Of a DNA stretch of 64,000 nucleotides, positions 35,361-45,629 are shown in pieces. A program made the position numbers and the translations under genes. Under the pieces are notes generated by a model that saw only the letters and a list, made by a program, of their open reading frames with translations, had not been told where the DNA came from and did not search any database. The first letter of the stretch is position 1. Each line of letters starts with the position of its first letter. The stretch is from Warburgia ugandensis (taxonomy: Eukaryota; Streptophyta; Magnoliopsida; Canellales; Canellaceae), in contig CP141126.1 in the NCBI GenBank assembly GCA_035236585.1, positions 11,669,001 through 11,733,000 on the forward strand. The letters run 5' to 3'.

Positions 35361-35512
35361 AAGGGGAGTTCGGAGAAAGGTGGACTGCAAAGCTCTATTG
35401 TATGCAGTTTTATCTTGCATTTTTGCAAGAGGATGTTTTGATGCCTTGAACCTATAATCTCAAGGTCACACGATGACAACTTTACTGTTGTGCTAAGCCT
35501 CCCCTTCACTTG
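35361..35512 (-). mobile_element. Au SINE, 3'-truncated
   Basis: Strand-reversed: GGAGTTCGGAGAAAGGTGGAC, ATGCAGTTTTATCTTGCATT, TTGCAAGAGGATG, CTCAAGGTCACACGATGAC and TGCTAAGCCTCCCCTTC. The 3' GCTGCCC part is missing. Confidence 0.8.
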
Positions 35513-35831
35513 TTAAGAACTACAAATTTCAAACAACAGGTGTGGGTTTCTTCTGAAGATCAAGCACACAGTATGCGGCAAGCAGGCCTACACACACAGT
35601 TTGCTCTTGTGGCCCTATTTCTCTCTATCTGCCACTGCCACCAAATGGACCCTACACCCAGCTAATCAGTAGGAGCACGTGTGACCACTGACTGTGTCAG
35701 TCCTGTGTGGGGCACAGCACGTGAGGACGCACTAGAGTGGGCATATGCTCCCAACAATTGACACATGCATGGTGGGTCGTTTTCTCACTATACCAGGCCC
35801 TACTTGCAGCAGTAAGTAAATTACTTGAGCC

Positions 35832-35838
35832 TATATAT
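35832..35838 (+). promoter_or_regulatory. TATA box candidate for SAUR gene
   Basis: TATATAT 28 bp upstream of the preferred ATG at 35866. This would give an extremely short leader, so it may not be the box in use. Confidence 0.3.
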
Positions 35839-35865
35839 CCCCGAAGAAGTTCAACAAATTGCATC

Positions 35866-36291
35866 ATGGCTGCAAGAGAGAGCAGAAGGTGCACCATTTG
35901 CAATCTCGTGACACTCAGAAGAATGGCAAGACTGTGGAGTAAACTGGCCGGCGGGACGAAGAAAGCCCCGGCTGATGTTCCTCCTGGTCACGTAGCTATT
36001 ACCGTAGGAAATGCAGGTAGAAGATTTGTCATAAGGGCTACTTACCTGAACCACCCTGTATTCAAGCGGCTGCTAGAACAAGCAGATGAAGAGTATGGTC
36101 ATCATCAGCAGGGTCCCCTTGCTCTTCCTTGTACCGAAATGCTCTTTGAAGAGATAATTCAGTCCCTAAGAAGTGGAGAATGTCGGAACTTTTGGCATTG
36201 CTCTTCACAACTAGCTGAGGAGGCTGGCTTCAGTTCATGGAGAGATACTAGACCTCTGCTGCATGGCTTTTCAGCGACAAGGACGTGGTAG
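35866..36291 (+). CDS. SAUR family auxin-responsive protein
   Basis: Intronless, 141 aa, typical for SAUR genes. Residues 37-102 carry the family signature: DVPPGHVAITVG (37-48), RRFVIRATYLNHPVFKRLL (52-70), EQADEEYG (71-78) and GPLALPCTEMLFEEII (83-98). SAUR proteins commonly act at the plasma membrane by inhibiting PP2C.D phosphatases, which raises H+-ATPase activity and cell expansion; this is family knowledge. Only the frame supports residues 103-141. An earlier in-frame ATG at 35737 would add 43 residues without SAUR similarity, so the ATG at 35866 (MAARESRRC) is preferred. An AATAAA at 36609-36614 is a plausible poly(A) signal. No neighbouring SAUR copy is in the window, although the family is often tandem. 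Confidence 0.9.
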   Translation: MAARESRRCTICNLVTLRRMARLWSKLAGGTKKAPADVPPGHVAITVGNAGRRFVIRATYLNHPVFKRLLEQADEEYGHHQQGPLALPCTEMLFEEIIQSLRSGECRNFWHCSSQLAEEAGFSSWRDTRPLLHGFSATRTW

Positions 36292-37610
36292 AAACGGTGC
36301 AAGTTTGTTGAAAATTAGAGCAAATTTGTTGAAGCATGCGAAGAGATGCATCATTTTCAGCATATACCTGCATTTCCGGAGAGCAATACATGTGCCGCCA
36401 CCTCCCTGTAGAGGACCCACCAAAGTTTTGTAACATTTTTTCCTCTCTTTGTCGATCCCTTCTCAAATCACCAGTTTTTGCAGCTGCCTGCTGTTTTCCC
36501 CACTTTTTTTCATTTTAGGAGTTTATGTTCTCTTAAGACTGATTGTGAGTTAACATTCAAATCCTATTTTGGAAGTGACGGGTTCTGTTTTCACCTGTCT
36601 TTCCTGTCAATAAACGGTGCTTTAGTTTTTAGCTTTTATATGATGCCTACGCGTTTAGAGTCCGGTGATTTTAATCCGAAGCTAATAATTCATTTGGGTC
36701 CTCCATCTTCTTGGACCTTGGTGATCCAGAATTCAAATCCGTTCATTATGTTAGGACATCCTAACCGCTACTGTTTCTTGATACAGATTAAAGTCAAAAC
36801 AATGGTAATAAATTTTTTTTTCTATTCAGAGAGTTAAGTTTATCCAACTTTGAGCCATTGCCTATCTAAGATGGTCATCTGATCTTCAGGATCATCAGAT
36901 GCAACACATTTACTTTTTGCAGCACCTGAAAAGCACAGACAAGCACTTCTCCGCTTGTTGGTGTCATGCCAAATGCTATCTACTAATATCCTCGAAAGCG
37001 GCAGATTTAGACAGATGGAATGGGTAGTGAAAAAAATGAAAATACAGCGGGAGATGGGGCAACGGCAACCACGATTAAGGAACAAGCATCGGGCCACAAA
37101 AGCAAGAGATAATGGAAACTTACAACAACTGGTTTAAGATTAAATAGAATTTGTTGAAGTAACTTCGGCCACCAATACACAACTCATTTATCCATTTTGT
37201 AATCTGTACACCAAAAATATCATTTATTTCAGAAAGAAAGAATATCAATCGCGAACTTCATGACAGCCGCATCTTCTGCCGGGCATAGAAGTGACTGTAC
37301 AAGCGATCCCATTTTTGGGGCCCTGGTTCAAAAGCACAGAGACCACCATTGAGGACCATCTTACAGATTATGGCTTTTACCACATCTATAAATTGTATGT
37401 CCCTGTTAAGATTCCGACTGCTGCAGTGTCTCATCCTTTGCTGTGTATGAAGACAATAGGTGCGCATATTGCTACTTGGGGCGTGGCTCCCACTTCAGAA
37501 TTTTGCTGTTCATAGAGACTTAGTTTCCCAAGTAGCGCTGTTTCCACCAACTGTTGGTTTCTGAATTCAAGTCACACGTGCTCCTTGGCCGAAAATTCAG
37601 ATTGCATCCG
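36292..37610. other. SAUR 3' region and unidentified sequence
   Basis: The minus-strand ORF at 37258-37467 (69 codons) is followed by an AATAAA on the same strand near 37220. A neighbouring minus frame (about 37440-37600) reads LEFRNQQLVETALLGKLSL before a stop. Together they could be the last exon of an old gene, but I do not recognise it. The opposite-strand ORF 37291-37515 overlaps and is equally unassigned. Confidence 0.3.
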
Positions 37611-37618
37611 ATCCAGTT

Positions 37619-40600
37619 CAACTCCACCGATGCTGGTCCCAAGCCTGGATGAAAAAGGAGGGTCTTGCACCAGGTGCCACCCAACAAGAAAGAAGTTGAA
37701 GATGATTTTAATTTTGTTTTTTTTTTTGTACTTGCAAATGAATATGCATTTGTATATTCGTTTGTAAGTACGAAGAGAAGATAATGAAAATCATATCCAG
37801 CTTCTTTAAAGTATGATAACCCTAGCATGACATGAATCGAAAACTGATATTCCATCAAGCTAGGGCATCCCCCATAAGTGACATGTTGCATCAAATCCCG
37901 ATGCAGTGAAAAATGGGCAAGGGTTGATAGGGCATTCCCTGAGAAGCGACACGCCACATCAAATCCCGATGTAGTCGAATATGTGCAAGGCTGCTAGAGC
38001 GTCCCCTTAGAAGCAGCGCGCTACATCAGAAACCAGGTGCAATGAAAAGTGGGCATGAGTTCATGCTATCAAGGTCGAGAAGTGCACTGGTAAATAGGCT
38101 ATCTCAAAAGCATAAGATTCGTATCATCACATGGAATATAGGGACATTGACAAGTAAGAGTGGAGTTAGTAGATACTATGAAACGTAGGAGAGTCAACAT
38201 CACTTGTATCCAAGAAACCAAGTGGAAAAGGGCTAAAACTCGAGAAATTGATAGGTATAAACTCTAGTACATAGGAAAGGATAATAACAGCAATGACGTA
38301 GGAATAATAGTAAAAATAAGAATTAAAGGATAATCAAGTGACAGTTTTGGGTAGATATGAAATGAGTCATGCAAGAAATTCCCAACACTGAGAGGATAGT
38401 TATAGGAGCAAACTTAAATGACCATGTAGGAAAAGAAAAGGAAGGATATGATAAGATACATGGAAGGTATGGTATAGGAGAACGAAATGAGATGGAGAAA
38501 ACTATCCTCGATTTTGCTTTAGCATGTAACCTGGCCATTGCAAATACATTCTTTAAGAAGATGGATGAAAACTTAATAACCTTTAAAAGTAGACTCTATA
38601 AAACCCAAATAAACTTTTTTCTACTTACGCATACTGAAAGATCAATGTATAAGGATTGAAAGGTAATGCCCAATGAGAATTTAACCTTACAACATAAGTT
38701 AATATTTATGGATATTTATATTAAAAGATGAAAGAAAAGAAATGAACTTAATAGGTATCCAAAAACTAAGTGGTGGAACTTAAAAGGAGAGAAAATAACC
38801 TCATTCACAAATAAGTTGGTGATAAAAGGAAACTGGAACTTTGAAACAGAAGTAAACACCATGTGGGTTAATATGGCTGGGTGCCGGAAATCCGGTACAT
38901 CATCTGGTGAAAGAACACTGTCAATGTGCTGATTTGAAGATCACATCACGTACTTTCGAAGCCATCCTTCTTGTTCTCTCTCTCCTTGTTACCGAGAACC
39001 CTGTGAGACAACTAGTAACCAAGAGTATTCACCACTAATAAAAAAGGCATGAGTGTGAGAGATGCGTGAGTCCATTAAGAAAGAGACAAAAGATATCTTA
39101 GGAGTATCTAAAGGTAAAAGACAATTATCAAAGGAAATATTGTAGTGGAGTGAAACAATGCAAAAAGTTATAAAGAAAAACGGGTGTGTTCTAAAGCATG
39201 GCAAAAGACTAGAAATAATGAAAATTATAAACAGTATAAGAATACTAAAAAGGTTGCTAAGAGAATAATAAGGGAGGCCAAACTTAAGGCATATAACGAC
39301 CTTTATAGTAGATTAAGATCAAGAAAAGGTGAGAAAGATGTATTTAAACTTGCAAAAATAAGATAACAGAAGGTTAAGGACTTAGACCATGTTAGGTGCA
39401 TTAGAAGTGATGATCAAACAGTACTAGTCAAAGATGCCGAGATCAAACAAAGGTGGAAAACTTACTTTTCAAAATTGTTAAATGGCAATGGCTCTAAGAA
39501 TATAGGGATTGAAAATATTGTAAACCTAAATAACATTGGACATTATAGATATGAACATAGGATTAGAATAGTTGAAGTGAAAGAGGCTTTGAAAAAGATG
39601 AAATCAGAAAAGGCCGTGGGGCCCGATGATATACTAATAGAGGTTGGAAAGCATATGGGAGATACTGGATTAGTTTGGTTGACCAAGTTGTTTAACAAGA
39701 TTATTAAATCAAAGAAAATGCCTGATGAATAGAGAAAAAGCTCTATTGTACCAATTTACAAGAATAAAGGAGACACAGAGCTGCACTAATTATTGGGAGA
39801 TCAAACTTATGAGCCAGACTATGAAACTTTTTAAAAGAGTGATTGAGTAGAGGCTACAGCATGAGATAAGTGTCTCGGAGAACCAATTTAGTTTCATGCT
39901 TGAGAGGTCTACCATGAAAGATATTTTCTTACTAAGACAATTGATAGAAAAATATAGGGAGAGAAGGAAAGACCTCCACATGGTCTTTATTGACTTAGAG
40001 AAACCTTATGATAGAGTCCCTAGAGAGTTAATATGGAGAGTATTGGGGGAGAAAGGGGTTTTGCGGTAGTATATAGACATAGTTAAAGATATGTATGAGG
40101 GAGCAGTAACAAATATTAAGACCACTAGTGGCGAGACCGGTGATTTTCCTGTCACTGTAGGATTGCACCAAGGATTGGCATTGAGCCTATACCTTTTTGC
40201 GTTAGTTATGGATGAGTTAACAAAACATCTGCGCAAGGAGATTCAAATGTGCATGCTATTTGCAGATGGTATAGTCTTAATTGATGAGACAATGGAGGGT
40301 GTAAACATAAAGCTAGAGTTGTGGAGAGAAGCATTAGAATCTACAGGATTTAAAATCAACAAAATTAAGACAGAATATATGGAATGCAATTTTAGCAAGG
40401 AGAGGAGTAGGAGTAGAACACCAATTAAGACTGATAACCCAGAAGTCCTCGTAAAAGACGACTTTCGGTACTTAGGATCAATGATTCATGAGCGAGGAGA
40501 GATTGAGAGGGAGGTTACCTAGAGAATCTAAACAAGTTGGAACAAATGGAGATGTGCATCTGCAGTTCTGTGTGATCAGTGGATGCCACTCAAACTAAAA

Positions 40601-41052
40601 GCAAAATTCTATAGGGTGGCTACAAGGCCAGCCATACTCTATGGATTAGAGTGTTAGGTAGTTAAGGAACATCATGTTCATAGGATGAGCGCCGTGGAAA
40701 TGAGGATGTTGAGATGGATGAGTGGCAAGACAAGAAAGGATAGAATTAGGAATGAAAACATTAGAGGAAACTTAGGGATAGCACAAATGGGTAACAAGAT
40801 GAGAGAGATTAGACTTAGATGGTTTAGACATGTCCAAAGGAGGCCCAAAATGACACCGATTAGGAGTAAGGCAATGCAAGTAGAAGGTTCTAAAGGGCAA
40901 GGGGAAGGCCCAAAAGAACGTGGATAGAAGTGGTGAGAAAAAATTTAAAAACTTTGGGATTAAATGAAGCCATGGTACTTAATAGAGGGGAATGGAGGAA
41001 TCAGATTCATGTGGCCGACCCCTAATTGGGATAAGGTCTTGATGATGACCCA
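37619..41052 (+). mobile_element. RTE-clade LINE, copy C (full length, degenerate)
   Basis: TSD ATCCAGTT at 37611-37618 and 41053-41060. The leader shares GGTCCC AAGCCTGGATGAAAAAGG with copy B. Three 67-68-bp 5' repeats (from about 37880, 37948 and 38015). Endonuclease region 38100-38760 (LNDHVGKEKEGYDKIHG, ITFKSRLYKTQI). Linker 39184-39366, RT about 39470-40530 with the catalytic box mutated to FADG (normally FADD). Best preserved C-terminal region 40685-40927 (MRMLRWMSGKTRKDRIRNE, RWFRHVQRRP). Tail GGTCTTGATGATGA. A 187-bp foreign segment sits at about 38879-39065. Many stops. Confidence 0.92.
38879..39065. other. 187-bp insertion inside LINE C, origin unknown
   Basis: LINE copies A and B run directly from AATATGGC to AGTC-ATTAA, but copy C has about 187 extra bases between. 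No TIR or TSD is obvious. It contains CACCACTAATAAAAAAGGC near its right end. Confidence 0.7.
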
Positions 41053-41684
41053 ATCCAGTTTAGAAGATGATCCCCAACCACAATAATTGACAGTAAAAAG
41101 TTAGATCACTTCAAAATCCAAGAGTTTGATCCTGTCTATGGACCTCAGGTTGATGATGAGAAGAAGATTTCCACTCTAAGCCAAAGTAACAATCATATAT
41201 GGAAAGCCGGTCAAAGGCATCAAAGTTTACCTTCAATCCAACAAACTGGCTCCCTAGCTGTGCACACCCAGCATCTGGCCACTTGCAACCCTCGCTGGTG
41301 TGGAAAGGGCAGAGAGTCACAAATTGGACTGTCTAGACTGTAAGATGCAAGATTGCCCTCCGTAACAGAAATAGACTCAGATAGATCTGATTTTTCTTCA
41401 AGCTGCCCATTACCATCGGGTTCTTTCATGGGATTATAGATGAGTTTTCATTTTACTTCGAGTAGTGTGCTGCCCATGTCCAAGGAACAACCACCATTGC
41501 CTGAGAAATGCACCTTGCATCCAAGAGATTGAATTGCACACTTTATGGCTAAACTCTTCCCACAGGCCCATTTCACCAACTCCATTGATGAGCTGCTGAG
41601 TTTCTTCTCCTTTAATATTTCTACTGTAAGAGACTCCATGCTGGTTATGACATCTTTAGCTTTCACTTCTGCCATTTCTTTAGC

Positions 41685-42109
41685 CTGCAGTTCCCCAAAT
41701 GCGAAAGAAAACACATGCACATCATGGCTTGCAACAGAGGAACTCTCTTTTAAGGAAACACTTCTATGCTAAGCATGAGTTTAGTCAAGTGGTTTTGGAT
41801 CTAAATACCTTTTACAGGGTCAATTACAAAAAAGATCCAAACGGACAATGTAATTAACTGATAAGTAAAATGTAACAGAATCCGAGAGGCTGTTTTTTCT
41901 TTTTTTTTCTAGATCCAAAAATCAGGCAAAAGCAACAACTGTTCCAACTTAAAAACAGGCAAGGCACCAAAGAGAAATGATTAGCAAGGGAAGTCATGCT
42001 TAAAGAAAATAAAGCACGATTATCAAGTTAGAAGTCATGCACATGTACTTTTTAACTTCTCTACAAGAGTCAAAAGAAACACAAACAGTAATGCTGCATA
42101 ACTCCAGAC
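41685..42109 (-). other. Pseudogene intron where catalytic exons should be
   Basis: Only 425 bp of non-coding sequence separates the exon ending in VHC|S from the coiled-coil exon. Both intron ends are GT...AG. No trace of the expected DGWDRT segment on either strand in this interval. Confidence 0.75.
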
Positions 42110-44440
42110 CTGCAATGGACCAGCACTGAGGAAGATTCTGAAGCTACTCGTGCAGCAATCCAAGCAGAACCAGCTAGGCCACTCTGAACATGGATTAACC
42201 ACCCACTGTCTCCCAAGGGTTGAAACAGAAACAGACATACTGCTTAAGTTTCCACCTCCCCATGTCCATCCTCCATTTCTCTGTAATTCAAATGACTTAA
42301 GACAGTTACAATCCATCATTGCAGCCTGAGAACAAAAGAACCCGCCGAACTCTAAAGCGACAGTATATGTGAGTAAACTACACAACAATCCACCAGTCAT
42401 TTTCTTACACAGCTATATTCAAAGGGCATAGAATTTGGAATGTTCTGTAACAATAAAGTATTCTATATGTTGTGTGGATGCATACATGTATATAAGAGGA
42501 AGGCATCACCATACCCCCCAAATCTTGCATTCAAAAATCATGATAACAGTTAACTTGTTTTGATAAAATAATAAATATTATCTTGAGCTGCAATAGTCAA
42601 ATGTAAGGGATGTGGGAAGCTAGCCAAGAATTATAACATTCCATCTGAAGATGTGGTAACATGTGTATCTCGATAGTCTCAGTGTTGAGCAAGACTATCC
42701 CTCATGGCATGAAAATTGTCAATCCCAAAGAAGAGAACCTAAATAGCAAGTCAAGAAAATACAGAGTTGTATCATTGACAAAAAATTGAGATTTACTTAA
42801 TCCCACTGCAACTGCAAAGAGTCATACAAAACTCAGACTGGAAATAATTAGAAGATGACTCTGAACCACCTCCCACTGCTCCATTTGGCTAAGGCACTCT
42901 TTCTAGGCCTTGCATCAGCTATATAAAGTTTCCTGCAGAAAACATCACTTCTAGAACCATTGCAAAATACAAGCATAACAAGATCACAAAACGCATAGCT
43001 AAACTTCTGTCAATGAATCATAGAATTGGACAACTCATTGAACAAAAGAATGAAACAAGAATGAAAATAGTTAAAAGGCTATTGAAAAACAGTTTACAGC
43101 GTAATGCAGATCTGACAGCGCAAACTAAAAACCTGACAAGGTAAAATCATTAGTGGTTACAGAGTTCAGCAATTATAATAGCCAGGACCAGGCACACAAG
43201 AAGAAATTCTGAACTGCACTCATTGGACATGGCATCCAAAATAGAAGATCTTAAAATAGTATGATGTCATATTGAAGAAGATACAAGTTTAATTTCTTCT
43301 AGAATCGTGCTTACAAAAGCAGGAACTCAAATAGAACCAGCAAATCAGGGAAGGCGGAGAAAGCAATAAATTTCAAGAATGTGTTGCTATTTGGATTGCC
43401 AAGATGAAGTCTAAAAGCAGGATTAGAAGTCAGGTGCTCTGACAGAATACCTTGGGCACAAAATAGGAAAGTGCATGTTTACATATTATTGTTAAGGTTA
43501 ACTTCACCGTTCTTCATGGAGAAAGATTCAGACAATGAAATACACCAGGCTACTCAGATAAGTAGAGATCCATGGAGATTGTGCTGTTTATTTAACAAGG
43601 TAGATGTTTGCAAGTGAATGACTGTTTTTTCAAGAACATCTTCTGGGATGCCATGAATTGACTGATAGCCGGTAAAATTTGGGCAAAACTATGAGATTTT
43701 TAAGGAGGGCAACTCTATCCCTGATGCAATTTTTGTTGTTTCCTCTTTTGTTTAAAAAAATCTGGTAACGTTCCCTTTACAATACAAGGAAAAAGAAAAA
43801 GCCAGCACAGATGTGCTGCCCATATTGTAAACTAAAACTATCCCATGACTACTTATCTGATTATTGAGATGTACTGCACAAAAAGAGAAGAAAAAAAAAG
43901 AAAGAGGCAACTAAAACAGCAATGAAAACATACCTCCGTGATCCTTTCTCACCAGCAGTTTGAGTGCAAAGGGCAGCGACAAGCTTTTCATCAGCATGAC
44001 TGCAGCACATTTACAGGAGAGTATTGTAAGCAATCAAGACAAGATAAAATTGCAGAGCTCTTATCACTCTGGAACGTCCATTAATGTTCTAATAGGTCAT
44101 GATACTCTATCATCATGCTCAAAAATGACAAAGTAATAATAGAAAAATAAATAGAGGTCCAACATCTCTCAACTGCTAACCCAGATGTTTGCAACAGATT
44201 ACCTCCTCGTATTCATCATGAGACCAACTAAAGGTTGAGATGAACAAGCAAGCACCACTCCATTGCCTACAACAAGAACAAGATTCGAGTTAAATCCAGT
44301 TCCTAAACCTTAGTTGGAAGGAGCCAATATGCAGCAAGGCCAGAAAGAATGACATTTAACAAAAACCTGGATGACACCATGAAACTACAGGTAATCAGTA
44401 CCTTGCACAGAAGGAGGAAGCCTGTACTACTTCTTCATCA

Positions 44441-44598
44441 ATGGTAGAAGCAAGCCAGAAGGTATCTCTTAAGGGTAGTAGACACTATCACCAATAGCTA
44501 AGAGTTCAAATGAATGAATAATAACAAAGAAAGCTACAAGCTTCTGCCAATCTCTAAACACATCCATACACAAAATTATAGACATATCGAAAAAATAT
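44441..44598 (-). other. Broken intron, possible fossil U12-type AT-AC intron
   Basis: The exon ends ...ATCAG at 44599 and the next coding begins TGATGAAG at 44440. The intron starts ATATTTTTTC and ends ..TACCAT instead of GT..AG. ATATCCTTT is the U12 AT-AC donor and AC the acceptor; C-to-T changes alone would convert them to what is seen. A branch-like CCTTAAG lies about 28 nt from the acceptor, farther than usual. Confidence 0.4.
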
Positions 44599-45243
44599 CT
44601 GATGCACTTAGGGACAATCAACCAGAAGGGATAGGTTAAACACATTGTGTAGTTGGAATTCACAGCACTTATTCGCCACCAACAATTTGACACTGGAAAT
44701 GATCCATCTTCTATGGAACTAGTTGACACATGATAGGAGCTATGCCCGATTGAATTTAGAGGGTCCACATGTAAATGTATAAAGATCCCATAAATTTGAT
44801 GGCCTAGTAAACCGCAACAATGCATCAAACACAGCTCGCGTCTGCAAGGATTGCAAGATACCCACACGGCTATTAGAATATATCCAAGCATAACGACTAC
44901 ATCATGAGTTATGTAGTAACCAGAACGATAGTAATTACTTAAAACATAAAAGGAATTAAAATTTACTTCATAATGTTCCACCGGAGAACCATAACAATAA
45001 CCGATAACTATTATTTTAGTAAATGAGAATTACGATTATCTGCAAAAGCTACCTTGGATAAAAACTACTTCGTAGTTAAAACTACTTCATAAGAAGAACC
45101 TCTCTAGGCAGGGAAGAGAGTTTGCAAATGCTGCAGGGTAAAAGGATAGCAACTGCAGAAGAGACTCAACCGAAAGTTAGCCTCACCTTGCTGACCATTA
45201 TGCGGTAGCCTAAGGGTGCTTAGGGTTTAAACTATAAGTAGAG

Positions 45244-45590
45244 TGTTGGGGATTTTCGTCCCCGCCCAAGATCATACACACAAAAAAAACGCAGAGTTTT
45301 AACGTGGTTCGGCCAATAAGCCTACGTCCACGGGAGAGAATGATTTCACTATGAAACTGGGGTTTTATAGAGAGGTATACACGGGGGTTTTACAGAGGAA
45401 TGGGGTTCTTCACTTGCCCTCTTGGTATCCCTATTTATAGGGAATTTTCGGGTCTGATTTTCAACCCGTTTTACACAAAGTCACTGGCGGTGGCTGGCTG
45501 AGCGCCGCCGTTGAAGCCGGCAATGCACCGACTGACATCGCGCCCGCCACCGTTGAATACGGCGGCCGCCCGAAATGGGTCTGACCAACA
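45244..45590 (-). repeat. 3' LTR of Copia element
   Basis: TGTTGG...CCAACA, 347 bp. TATAAATA (minus strand) at 45432-45439. Compared with the 5' LTR there are three substitutions in the first 240 bp, a scrambled GC-rich patch of about 50 bp near 45490-45540, and two differences at the end. Flanked on the left by TAGAG (45239-45243). Confidence 0.95.
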
Positions 45591-45604
45591 AATCTCCCCT
45601 CCAG
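45591..45604 (-). other. Polypurine tract of Copia
   Basis: On the minus strand CTGGAGGGGAGATT directly precedes the 3' LTR (TGTTGG). Expected plus-strand priming site. Confidence 0.7.
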
Positions 45605-45629
45605 GGCCCATTAACCGAAGGAGGTTTCT

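Noticed and set aside
37291-37515. Plus-strand 74-codon ORF as a gene
   Set aside because: Overlaps an equally plausible minus frame; no motif, no clear start context; kept only as unidentified.
42035-42400. 121-codon minus ORF as a membrane protein
   Set aside because: Its first half is the myotubularin exon; the second half is the same exon read out of frame after a 1-bp insertion, then intron.
44469-44981. 170-codon minus ORF as an intact gene
   Set aside because: Only the middle is a myotubularin exon; both ends are intron sequence read through broken splice sites.
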